Origin: Motacilla alba alba | Taxonomy: Eukaryota > Chordata > Aves > Passeriformes > Motacillidae | NCBI RefSeq assembly: GCF_015832195.1 | Contig: NC_052018.1 | Coordinates: 63,363,666 to 63,427,665 of the forward strand | DNA length: 64,000 nt | Direction of reading: 5' to 3' | Notes under the pieces: model-generated | What the model saw: the letters and a program-made list of their open reading frames with translations, nothing else | The model's database searches: none | What the model was told of the DNA's origin: nothing | Part shown: piece by piece, positions 24,571-35,400 of the stretch | How positions within the stretch are numbered: the first letter of the stretch is position 1 | How the letters are laid out: the number at the start of each line of letters is the position of its first letter | Made by a program: the position numbers and the translations under genes

Positions 24571-25970
24571 GGTTTTTGCCAGTAAAGGTGGCCAATGCCT
24601 GTCTTGTGATCATGCATGGATCCCAGCTTCCCTTGCTAATCCCTCACAAAAAATGTGGATAAAGTGATGCAGTTGGAAGTAGATCTTCAAAATAAGTCAA
24701 GATGTTCAGAAGGGAAAAAAGAGAAAAACATAAGACAGGGGACAGAAAAAAATTGCATAAAAATTAGAAAGTGTGAAGATATGAGAGTCTGTAAAACACA
24801 TTAAAGCAAAGCTATATATAGAGAGGAAGACCTTTAATTATCAGATTCCTTCCTAGAGCCACCACAGATGGAGCTCACAGTATTTTAATATCCTTCCTAT
24901 ACCTGACTGAAACATCAGAGAAATGTCACAACAGTGTTGTTTTTAAAAAATGAAGCATATTTGAAAGTACATGGGGGTGTTTTTTGCTCTAGAAGAATTT
25001 AAGAAATACACTAGATTATACCTATCTTAAAAAATATAAGACACAGAGGGGGTTTTATATTTTATTTATCTTAACATACAAAGAACATCACTGTGGAAAA
25101 AAAAAATAAAAGAATGCGAAAAAATCCTTGGGAAACTGATATTAATGGAAAACAGCAAAAAGAACAGGCTGAGTCAAATTCTGGCCAAGAGGGAGAGTTG
25201 GTCTGTGAAATAACAACCCATGAATCCAGAATAGACAAGGTGCCAAAGCACAAGGAATGGGCAAGCTGGAATACAAACCCCATGACTATCAATATTGTGC
25301 AGGATTGTATTGCTGTGGGTGAGGAAAAAATATGCAGAAAGAAAGGTTGAAGGGGGAAAAAAAAATTTTGCATAACTGATTATAACTGAAAACTATTTAG
25401 GTAAAAAACAGTAAGATGGAAACTAAACTGTAAGTGAAGTAATGTAACTGTAAGGAAAAGGACAGATGCATTTATATATACAGCTAAAAGCAGGGAATAT
25501 AAAAAGAAGAGAGGGTTGAGTATGGGAGAGATGTGAAATTTTGCTTTCAGCACTTCTTCCCACCTCGTAACCAATTTCTGACAAATTCAGTAATGTGCCA
25601 GAAGTTTCCTGAAGTAGCTATTAACAGCCCTCCCAGATGGAGAGCATTATTCAGTGGAATAATGAGGAATAATCAGGAAGGAATAATGAGGAATAATCCT
25701 ATCAGGAAGGGATAACATCCTGTTTCATCATCAAGTTACACTGCACTTCCACATTCAGGGAGCAAGAACAAAGAGTGAAAGGTAGAACAATGAGAATGGC
25801 TCAAGAATCCAGGGTGACAGAAGCTGAGTAAATAAGGGTAGTGGAGGTTAAGACTGTTTTCAGACTAGCTGGGACTTCAGTAATGAAAATTCTAGAGCTT
25901 AAAAAAAAAGAAATTGAAGGACTACAAAGGTATTCCAAATAATTTTTTTAAGTAATTTGAATATAGCCTT

Positions 25971-25990
25971 ATATATATATATATATATAT
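25971..25990. repeat. (AT)10 microsatellite
   Basis: An uninterrupted run of ten AT dinucleotides, flanked by CCTT and GCCTTC. Its length suggests it is likely to be polymorphic. Confidence 0.95.
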
Positions 25991-26082
25991 GCCTTCAAGG
26001 CAGTTGCTATCAATATATAAATAATTCTATTAATAAATATGTTAGTGTTAAAAAGTACAAAGAAATTTAATCTCATCCCTCC

Positions 26083-26340
26083 TGACTCCAGAAAATTATA
26101 GAGAATATATTTATAAAAGAGGATGTAGACATTGTTATGAATAAACTGTAAATAAATATGACAGCAAGACCAGATGAATTTACAGTTAAATACTGTAAGG
26201 ATCTAAAAGGAGTTTTAATTTCAGTATCAGATTTATTTGATAGTATCATACAAGCAAGAGACATTCTTTTCTTTTGGAAGAAACAAGGATAGTTTTAAAA
26301 TCTAAAGAGAGGTGGTATTCAATCAGCTGCTCAGGCAGGT
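26083..26340 (+). mobile_element. Decayed L1-like non-LTR reverse transcriptase fragment
   Basis: A frame from 26086 reads through EDVDIVMNKL, one stop, then RPDEFTVKYCKDL, followed by LFDSIIQARDI and FFWKK near 26280. A one-base shift then gives RIVLKSKE. The order of these blocks matches the start of the reverse transcriptase domain of L1-type LINEs (a GPDGF-T-xxFY block, then a WK block, then an IxLIPK-like block). CR1, the usual bird LINE, has a different sequence here. At least one stop and one frameshift make it non-functional. The family call comes from recalled motif order, not from a search. Confidence 0.5.
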
Positions 26341-29300
26341 AAATATAAAAAAAAAATCACTCTGCCTTCAGTATATTCTGTAAATGAATGCCTCTCTGAA
26401 AACTACCAAACACATGTAGGTCTGGCAGGGTAAGGGTAGGGGGCTCATCACCTTTTGACATGCAGAGATGAAATCTCCTGTAGAAATCTGCCAAATGATA
26501 AGGAGTAAAAGTTGCTCTTTTCCAATATCTTTCATTTGGCTCCTTTAACTGGAAACACTTTCCTTTAACAGCTTTCTTTTGACTGCTTTCTCTTTTCAAT
26601 CACATTAAGTATTTGGATGAAAGAGAAAAGAATTCAGTTTTTTAAATATGGGCAACTTTTACAAGGACCCTGCTAGACACATACAAATTAAATGTTTAAA
26701 GGAGAGACTGGGGGGAAACTGGTGCAATAGTGAATGATATGGAAAGGACACTATTCATTCTGTACTGAGGAGGTTTAGCGACAGTAGATGTCTTCAGCCA
26801 GGATCCCATGCATATTTCAGTGCTGACACAACACTCTAGGGAGGCTGCTGAGAAAGAAGTTATTATTTTCCCTTCTAGGATGTGCCTGCACACTCAGTTT
26901 GGTGAGTAACCACATTGCTTTAGATCCAGTGTTCACGTGACAAATGCTCCTTGCAAAGGTGCTCTCCTTGTATAGAAGGAAAAGAACAAACCCCCATTGT
27001 TGTTACAATTGTCTGCCACCTGGCTCTGTGTGGAAAGGATTTTTACATTCACCATGGAAAATCTCATAGCCTTAAATGTAGGATGCCCTTTTGATGGAGA
27101 AACAATCCCAACAAGACTGCTAGAACTAGTAGGTTCTTTGAAATATGGATACCATTTCACAGAGGGTAAAACCAGCACATGATGAAATGGATGTTTTTCA
27201 AAATTGCAGTTGTAAAGAGGTTGTAAAGTGTAACACAGAACATACATGCAGAAATTTACTAAAGTATGGGTACAATGTCTGTAAAATGGCTATATTCCTA
27301 CTAAAATTTTGCTTCTATGAAAAGGAAATACATATGCTTTTAGAAAAGCAGAAAAGCAACTTCTTTCATTTGTAATAGTTAACACTGTTCTCAAAATCTT
27401 CTGTGTGGAATAAAGTACCTTATTTCCAAAGGTATCTTCTTTTTGAAAAAAATCAGGCAGTAACAACAAACCAGTTCTAAAGTCTGAAACAGCAAATATT
27501 TTTAAACATCTCCCATTCATTTCTAGACCTAATCTACTTGTCCTTACACTAAAGAATCAGGATAGAACAAGTTCCCAGAACTCCTGATGAGCTGCAAGTA
27601 AAGGGAGTATATTGACAGAGATTGTAAAACCTGCTCCACAGCATTATGTATGTGGAAGAATTTAGAAAGGCAATGACAAATAACCTCAGGGCCATTTTTC
27701 TAAACTTGGAGAACCGGATGCAAAATGGAAACTGGACCTGAATACATACTTTATAAGGCTGAAAGTTATTTGAAGACATTTTAATAAAAAAAATAAATAA
27801 TCCAAGCATATATCTTACTTCAATGCAAATCAGGTGGTACATGAGACCCACTAACTGTAATAAGAACATCAAAAGCAGGTAGACTGTAGACATGGCTCAC
27901 CACCTGATGAGCGCCAGGCCTTGCATCTGTTTATGAGTTGTATTTATTTTTAGAAATTAGTCTCAACATGTGTAACAGCTAGTTTTCAGAAACCAATAGT
28001 AAGTTCACGGCTGATAAAAGACACTGAAACCAGTTTTAAGTGGTATTGCCCTTAAACAAATAAATTTCCTTTTGGTTTTTAATACTAATGAACACACATA
28101 CTTCTGGTCACATATCAAATTTTAAAAGTATGTCTTTTCTAAGAATAATGTATTATTGATGTATAATTTAGGTCTGATTCCAAGAGTTATGGGCAGCAAA
28201 ACAACCTTGCACTTCAATCCCCTTGGGTCACTGGACTTGGCCTTCCTGTGACAATGATGATTTTCTCTAATTCTGATCTCTTAAAGGATGAATCCTTTGA
28301 TATCAATATATGTAATCTAACAGTTTCTTCACAGACAATAAAATTAGACAGTAAAATTAGGCACCACATGGAGAATAGTTTAACTCTTAGCCATTCAGAA
28401 CTCTGAATTCTAAGAAGGTACATTAAAAAGAGAAGAATATGTACAATACCTAAGAATCCAGGACAAAAAGGTCCTTTCCTTCTTCTGTTTAAAACATAAA
28501 TCAAGATACTTGAATCAAGTGTTTCATGTACTGAAGGCTGAATCTACTGTATCGAAAGTGTATCACTAGTGATACATTTTGGTGGGTATTTCACCATAAA
28601 CCATCTTTGTGTATCTAATAGGAGCTCTGGGGAATGCTGTGATACAAATCTTTCCAAACCAAAAGACCTAAAAGTCTAAATTGTTTGGATCAGTTGCACT
28701 GACCCAAAGTACACTGACTACAAAGTTACTCACGTCTTACTAATATGCATGAATATTGTTTTCCTCAGTTCATCCTGTAGCAAACAGCATATTCTCCAGA
28801 CAAATAAAATAAATTGCCATTGAGAAGCCACTGAAAAAATTTAATTTTTTATCTCAATAGATGCTAAGTCTGGCATGAGGGGCACCAGTAAAGTTCTGAA
28901 CAGAAAATCCCTCCTTGGGCTGGAGATTTTCAGGGCTGATCAGGAGAGGGAAGGACAATACCATAGTCAAACACAGAAACCTTGTAGTGGGACTCTCTGA
29001 GGCAAAAGTCTTTTTCCACATGTAGATCTTTGGAAGCAGAAATTAATTTGCTACATGTCATGTAATTTTTATTATTTCTGCTCAGTCTTTGAACTGGCAC
29101 AAAGCAAGTAGGTATGTTTATGGTACAGGAGTTGGAAATGAGACCCAACAACCTGATTCCCAGACTATCGACCTGAACAGCTTCAGAGAGATGCTGTACC
29201 ACAGGGAAAGCATTCATCTCTCCAGTAAGCAATGTTGTGACATTTTCACATGACATATAATGGATTTAGTGAAATGTACAGTTATTGAACACATTTCAGA

Positions 29301-29462
29301 ACTGTTTGACACTTGGATAGGTGGGATTAGTCCATGCTGGGGAACTTCCTCCTTGTATTAGTCTCTGTGTCTTGTACAAACTGCTGCAGCCAAGTGATCC
29401 GCATTAATGTATAAAGAGAGTTCTTGCTGCAAAGATGCAAATAATAAAAGAGCAACTCAATT

Positions 29463-29522
29463 AAAATAAGAAAATGTCCAGATTACTCACTCAAAATAAT
29501 AAGATGTCCAGATTACTCTTAC
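29463..29522. repeat. 30-bp imperfect tandem duplication
   Basis: Two adjacent 30-bp units share ATGTCCAGATTACTC and an AAAATAA start (29463-29492 and 29493-29522). They differ at a few positions. No function is apparent. Confidence 0.85.
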
Positions 29523-30464
29523 AAATAAACCTCAAAACTATTTTGACAATAAAAGTATTTTGGGGTTCTTACACTAACTTATAAGTAAAGATATGTGCAT
29601 ATATTAATGCTTCAAACTCCAATGCCTGAACTAGCACACAATCACTGTAAAAAGCAAAGGGACTTCGAACCCAAACACTTACTGATAAGTTGTTTAAAAA
29701 CCTCTTCTACACATGCCTCTGTGTAACTAATAGAATCACAATATGCAATTTAGCTGTGGAGGGGGGTCACAATCATTTTACTTGCAGAGATACTGATGTG
29801 ACAATAGCTCCAAGTAAGTGACCGATCATGCTAAATTTGCCTTAAGTCTATAAAATCATTATAATTAGATATAATATTTTAAAAAATGTTGTTTCTTTAA
29901 TATAGGCTATTTTGAGGAATTTTAACTGAGAACATGATCAATGTGTTTGGTTTCATCATTAGTGTCATTGGAGTTGACAAACTCCAAAAGTTTGATAATG
30001 GTACATTTCTGGGAAGAACCTTTTATCTATTATTTTAAGTATAAGCTAATGTATCTGTGATTTTCAGAAACTTTAGTTAGCAGAAAACTTTAGTTAACTG
30101 TGTATTTCAAATAGCAAGAAAGATGAATGTCTATTTTAATTTCAAAATGTAACTATCCTAAGAGACAGAAAGGATGAGACGCTTAAGTGAAATAGAGAAG
30201 TCAGCAACAGCAATCAGGAAAGAGAAACATTGGAAGAGTTGTGAAGGAAGGTGAAGTGGAAAAAGAAAATAAACATAAATTAAGAATGACAGAAATATAT
30301 GAAATAGTGGATTGCCATCTCAGCAGGATTTAAATCAGACCAGGTAGTCAAAAGGTCAGGCAGGAGACCATGGCATTTGTTACATGCCCTCCAGAAGCTG
30401 AAGCAGCTTGGAGGCAATTTTGTTAGTGTACTGCAGGAAAAGCATTGATCTACCAGGGGGACTT

Positions 30465-30786
30465 ATTTCATCTCTCCAGTATCTGAAGGGAGCCTACAAG
30501 AAAGATGGAGAGTGACATATAGTGACAGGACAAGGGGGAATGGCTTCAAGCTGAAAGAGAGTCGGCTTAGATAAGATATAAGGAAGAAATTCTTTACTGT
30601 AGGGGTGGTGAGGCACTGAAAAAGGTCGCCCAGAAAAGCTGTGGATGCCCCATCCATGGAAATGGTCATGGTCAGGTTGGATGGGGCTTTGAGCAACCTG
30701 GTTTAGTGGAGAATGTTCATAGCAGGAAGGGTAGAACTACGTGATCTTTAATGCTCCTTCCAACCCAAACCATTCTACAATTCTAC
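30465..30786 (+). mobile_element. CR1 LINE 3' region
   Basis: The sequence contains CTCCAGTATCTGAAGGGAGC, AAGGAAGAAATTCTTTACTG, GCTGTGGATGCCCCATCC and GGTTGGATGGGGCTTTGAGC, then CCTTCCAACCCAAACCATTC. These are successive parts of an avian CR1 3' end in plus orientation. It ends at the ATTCTAC-type tail. Several substitutions and a small deletion show moderate age. Confidence 0.9.
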
Positions 30787-31079
30787 CCAAGGAAATACAC
30801 AGAAGCTAGGAAAACACATCCAAGAGAGGCACATGGAGCAAGAGCTCTTGATGTGGAGATAGGTGAATTCTTGCCTATTCTTCCCTGGAAGGCTGATGTA
30901 TGGAGCTATTATCCAGGACACTTATTGTGTGCTACGTGGTGTTGATGAATACTGTAGTGATGGTGGAAAGAGGAAGCATACAGAGGAGGGCAAAACCACT
31001 TATAGCTGGTCCTATATGGCATAATAGGCTGCCCTTCACCAGTTATCAGCAGAACCTGCACTGCAGATGATGCCAAGTG

Positions 31080-31606
31080 CCCCAAGCCTCACAGAAGTGA
31101 TTATTCTCCTGTACTCAGCAGTGGTGATGCTATACTTCAAGTCCTGCATCCAAGTTCTGGGTCCTTCAATTCAGGACAGACATTGAGGTACTGGAGCAAG
31201 TCCAGAGATGGGCATGAGGAGCAGCTGAGGGAGCTGGGGGTATTTAGCCTGGAGAAGGCTCAGGGGAGACCTTATCACTCTCTTCAACTCCCTGAAAGAA
31301 GGGTGTAGGCAGGTGTGGGTCATCTCTTCTCCCAGGCAACCAGTGATAGGACAAGAGGACATTGTTTCAAGCTGCACCAGCGAGTGTTCAGGACGGACAT
31401 TAGGAGGAATTTCTTTACAGGAGTGATCAGACATTGGAATGGGCTGCCAGTGGAGGTGGTGGCATCACTGTCCCTGGAGGTATGTAAGGAAAGCCTGGAT
31501 GTGGCACTGAGTGCCATGGTCTAGTTGACATGGTGGTGTTCAGTCATAGGTTGGACTCGATGATCTCGAGTCTTTTCCAAACTAATTGTTTCTGTGATTC
31601 TGTGAA
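31080..31606 (+). mobile_element. CR1 LINE 3' region directly upstream of the REPS1 CpG island
   Basis: A long CR1 tail: TTATTCTCCTGTACTCAGCA, GACATTGAGGTACTGGAGCA, GGGGAGACCTTATCACTCTC, CAGTGATAGGACAAGAGGAC, AGGAGGAATTTCTTTACAGG, GGTTGGACTCGATGATCTCG, then TTCTGTGATTCTGTGA. The tail style resembles songbird CR1 families. An internal deletion is seen after GTCCAGAGATGGGC. The CpG island begins immediately after its last base. Confidence 0.95.
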
Positions 31607-31867
31607 GGCAGGCTCGGGAAGCCGCTCGGCACTGCCTCACTCTCTCACACTAAGCCGGGACGGTCGCGCATCTGAGCATCCCCAGATTACTGGGCAGCTT
31701 CCCCGGGAGGGGCTGCGCAGTCCCGGCCGAGCCAGAGAGCGACACGCCCCCTCACCGGGCTCCGAGCGTCCGCGCCCCGCCGACCTCGGGCCCGCGGGGC
31801 CTCCCCCTGCCGCCACACCCACAGGGGGCGCTGCGGCGCACGGCCGCGGCCCGGAGAGCGCGGACCA

Positions 31868-31898
31868 CCGCCGCCGCCGCCGCCCCCCCCCCCCCCCC
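31868..31898. repeat. (CCG)5 followed by a run of 16 C
   Basis: Five CCG units (31868-31882) run into sixteen consecutive C residues (31883-31898). The complementary G-run could fold into a quadruplex. Homopolymers of this length are prone to length change and to sequencing error, so the exact count should be treated with caution. Confidence 0.9.
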
Positions 31899-32006
31899 GG
31901 CCCCTAGGGCGCCGCAGATGGCGCCAGCACCGCGGGGCGGGGCGGGTGCAGCGGGGAGCGCCGCTGGGCCTTCTCGCCGCTAGCCCCGCCCCTGGGCCCG
32001 GCGCTT

Positions 32007-32033
<27 letters not shown>
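32007..32033. repeat. REPS1: (CCG)9 trinucleotide repeat in REPS1 promoter/5' UTR
   Basis: Nine uninterrupted CCG units lie about 270 bp before the REPS1 ATG. They may be in the 5' UTR, depending on where transcription starts. Confidence 0.95.
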
Positions 32034-32037
<4 letters not shown>

Positions 32038-32277
32038 GGAGGGGGCGGGTTGCCCGCGGCGCTGGGCGCTCCCCACGCCTCCCTTTCCGGGCGGCGGCGC
32101 GCGCAGGCGCGGGGGAGGCGCGCAGGCGCGCGGCCGCGTGGGCGGGCGGCGGGGGGAAGGTGCGAGCAGCCGCCCGCGCGCGGCCGCCGGCGGCGCGTGT
32201 GTCCCGTGTGTGCCCCCCCCCTCCCCAACACACACCGCCGCCGCCGCACCGCCGCCTGCCCCCGGCCCCGCCGCCGG

Positions 32278-32316
32278 ATGCGGATGATCCGCGGCGCTAA
32301 AAGATGGAGGGGATGA
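32278..32316 (+). promoter_or_regulatory. REPS1: Upstream ORF overlapping the REPS1 start codon
   Basis: An ATG at 32278 opens a 12-codon frame ([12 protein letters not shown]) that ends with TGA at 32314-32316. It overlaps the main ATG at 32304 in a different frame. A second in-frame ATG lies at 32284. If the transcript starts upstream of 32278, ribosomes using this frame would pass the REPS1 start before stopping. The frame is seen directly; its translation is inferred. Confidence 0.6.
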
Positions 32317-32456
32317 CGCTGAGCGAGGCGGAGCAGCGCTACTACTGCGACCTCTTCTCCTACTGCGACACCGAGAGTACCAAGAAGGTGGCGTCCAACG
32401 GGCGCGTCCTGGAGCTCTTCCGCGCCGCGCAGCTGCCCAACGACGTGGTCATGCAG
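32304..32456 (+). CDS. REPS1: REPS1 coding exon 1
   Basis: Codons 1 to 51, from [11 protein letters not shown] to LPNDVVMQ, followed by GTACGG at 32457. It ends in phase 0. It encodes the first helix-loop-helix half of EH1. The third codon positions are strongly G/C, as expected inside a CpG island. Confidence 0.97.
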
Positions 32457-35400
32457 GTACGGCCGCCGCCGCGGGGCCGCCGGGGGTCGGCGGGCCTGGG
32501 CACCGCCCCGTCGTGCCGAGATGGCCCCGGCCCGGCCCTGCCTTTCCCCTCCGCCCGGCCCGCGCCCCCTGCCCGCCCCGCAGTCCTTGGGCGGGGGTCG
32601 TCCCGCCGGCGGGGACTCGGGCATTACAGAATCTTTGGGGTTGGAAGGACCTGTGGAGATCATCTCGTCCAACCCCGTGCCGAGGCAGGGTCACCTAGAG
32701 CAGGTGACACAGGAACGCGGCCAGGTGGGGTCTGAGTGTCTCCAGAGAGAGACTCCGCGACCCCCCTGGGCAGCCTGTTCAGCGCTCTGCTGGCCCCGGT
32801 GTAAGGAGGCTCTGCCTCGTGTGGAGGTGAAACTTACTGTGATTTAGTTTATGGCCATTGCTCCTCATCCTGTCGCTGGGCACCACTGGAAAGGGCCCGG
32901 TACCATCCCCTTTGAGATATTTATGTGCGTTAATGAGATCTTTTCTCAGTCTTCTCTAGACTAAACAGGCCCAGCTCCGTCAGTCTGTCCTGATAAGAGA
33001 GCTCCAGACCCTGATCACCTTTGTGTCTCTTCCCTGGACTCTCTCTGTTAGCTCCTTGTCATTCTTGCACCGAGGAGCCCAGGACTGGACACAGTAGGAC
33101 GGAGCTGTTGTCTCACAGGCCACCTGAGCCCCTCCGGCTGCCAGGGAAGGGCAGGGGCCACAGCGAGTTGTGCACCCTGTGCCAGCCACCCCTCCCCTTA
33201 TGTATCTGCTGCAGGGCTGGGAAGGGGCTGGTGATGTCTCTGCTGGCAGCGTTCAGCAACTGTAGGAAAATCTTCCATGCTGACAGAGGCCATCCACAGT
33301 GTGAGAACTGTAGAGTGTAAAACTGAGGGTGAGTGAGATTGTCCCCATGATCTGCTGATGAGGAACAGCATAGAAGGAAATCTGGTTTTGTGTCGTTGGG
33401 AGCTACTGACACTAGTCCACTTCACCTAAGCCATGCAGTCTTTTTTGGACAACCCTTTCTGGCAGGTATTAACTTACCTGTAGTCAGCCAAATGTTTCTA
33501 ATAACAAAAAATGTGGTGTTAAGACTGACATGGGCCCATACTTGCAGTATGTATGTGCACAGTTTTAGCACTTCCTTGGCCAGGTTATGTCTAAGACGTG
33601 AAGCAGTATTGCAGAGCTACCTGCATAGGAAAGGGCAAGTCTGCTTTGGTGTGTGTATGTGATTATTTGAGGAACGTATTCCCAGTGAACCATTCTTATG
33701 AGCAGCTATTTGTAATAATTTGCTGCTCTTGCAGTTCCCTCTGTCATTGTTCAATGCTTTAAAGTTTACATAGTCTTTTAAGCTGCTGTGGGTAAAGCTG
33801 TATTTAGAAAGCCACGCCGCCTTTTATGCGGTTTCATCCTCAGCCTAGTGAGATAAGCAGCCCTTTTAACAAAGTATTAAACTTACTGTTGCTAGAAACA
33901 CAAATTGCAGGATACTGAAATTCAGTGCCAGGAGAACACTTACTGACTAGGGTTGCTGTTGGTGTGTTTTGGGCCTCCCAGCTTGGTTAGCTGAAATGAG
34001 TTTAAGACACCATGAAGTGGAAGAGGGCTGAATAAGAAATGTTTTTTCCTGGTAAAACCAGTAATCTCTTATTTGATGACTTGCTAGACTGGAGAGTCTT
34101 CATGCTCAGTATTATGAGTAAGGTTTCTCAAGGGCCACCCATGGCTGCTTTTTGTGTGTGGCCAGCCAGTTTCAGCAAAATCATCCCGGGCAAAGTGAAT
34201 GTTTACATCTTTGTTGTATTTAGAAATTGCTTTTACATAAAACTTGTCTGAATCAGTGTATGTAAGCTAGTACTAGAGACTTTATTTTATGCATGAATTT
34301 AGTGCAAGAACTTGGAACGACCTGGAATTCTGAAATCAAGTGTCCACAGATTATATCCTTATCTTTTGCAGAGGAGGTCAGATATTCTCCTGCAAAGTAG
34401 ACTGCATCTGAAGAAGAGAGACTACTCGGGCGTCATTCCATGGGTCCTAAATAAATTAACTCAAGAAGCAGACCTGGCTTATCACTCTAGTGATCTCAAG
34501 GAGAACCTTGCAGTTAAAATGGCAAACAAGATATTAGATTGCCTGAGGAATGAGACTGTAAATAGTACAAAGAAAGTTGAAATGCCCTCAGCAGTTTGAC
34601 CCATTATGAGTATCTTGTGCAGTCACAGTTGGTCTCCTATAAAGTACCTTGTAGTTTGAAAATAATTTAGTTGTCTAGTTATTTTGCATTCTTCTTAAGG
34701 TATGGCTCTACACCATGTTAACACAGGCATGGATATATTGTATTGGGGCTCTTCAAAGGGAAGTTTCATTTGATGCTTTGAAAGCTGAGACTATGTAACT
34801 TAAACCTCAGGATGAAATAGCTTAAGAAATAAAGAAACCCTGTGAAGGAGGTGGAATTTTCTTTTGACCATATGGGTGCTGTGTTTTTACCTGTTCATTT
34901 GAAGCACCTGATGCTTGTGGGGAAATGAACTTGATTCAGTTACCCAATCCTTACATAATCCTGGAATGCAAGTGTAGTACTGGTCACATGAACGCTAAGT
35001 AGTTTTGTAGGTGTGCAAAGCGTAGCGTAAAATGGTCGCTCTTCAAGCTCAAGGGGACCAAGTGGTCCTGAGGAACTACTTTGCAGTTTTTCCTTTTCAA
35101 TACTACAGGTTGGTAGGTACCTTTTGAATAGCTCAGAACTGATTCCATTGGAAATGAAAATGTCTGACAGTTGCATTTTTAGACTCGTAACTTGTTTTAC
35201 TTGCAGATCTGTTGTCTAAAGGCTGGATATATGTGCAGCCTTTTTTGCAGAGTTGCGTCCTTGTGGAAGATCTGTCTCACAGGAGCAAATGTGTGTCTCA
35301 TTGTTCATAATCAATTTCATTTCTCCCTCTGAGGGACACTGTCAGCTGCCTGTTTAGTGTGGATAAATGAACATATAGAAGACTGAAACAGTTATGGGTG

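Larger units (their letters stand above)
14571..31079. other. Intergenic DNA between ABRACL and REPS1
   Basis: About 16.5 kb separate the two divergent genes. I found no supported coding exon or RNA gene. The contents I can name are listed separately: tandem octamer motifs (20237-20264), an old direct duplication (21440-21636 and 22205-22411), a palindrome (21930-21950), CR1 fragments, a GC-rich patch (24360-24570), an (AT)10 run and a decayed L1-like reverse transcriptase piece (26083-26340). The rest is AT-rich and unremarkable by eye; distal enhancers cannot be excluded. Confidence 0.6.
31607..32620 (+). promoter_or_regulatory. REPS1: CpG-island promoter and 5' UTR of REPS1
   Basis: About 1 kb of extremely G+C- and CpG-rich DNA, containing GC boxes, an AGATGGCGCC element at about 31917-31926, and no TATA box. 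It contains the REPS1 start codon at 32304 and the exon 1 donor at 32457. The transcription start cannot be fixed from sequence, but it must precede 32304. The island holds CCG repeats and a 16-base C run. It is flanked on both sides by CR1 elements. Confidence 0.9.

Noticed and set aside
25093..25350. 85-codon plus-strand open frame, Lys/Glu-rich
   Set aside because: No motif or family recognised, no splice sites or promoter, A-rich composition. Could be part of the same old element as the L1-like fragment, but I found no block to support that.
29655..29680. tRNA B-box-like word (reverse complement of GGGACTTCGAACCC)
   Set aside because: The spacing after TTCGAA does not fit the B-box consensus, and no A-box or cloverleaf can be built around it.
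31530..32735. Long Ala/Pro/Arg/Gly-rich open frames around the REPS1 first exon
   Set aside because: By-products of CpG-island composition and CCG repeats. Only the 32304-32456 frame matches a real protein and ends at a splice donor.
33021..33425. Open frames on both strands after the intron 1 CR1
   Set aside because: Partly translated CR1 sequence and partly unrecognised intronic DNA; no conserved protein and no suitable splice pattern.
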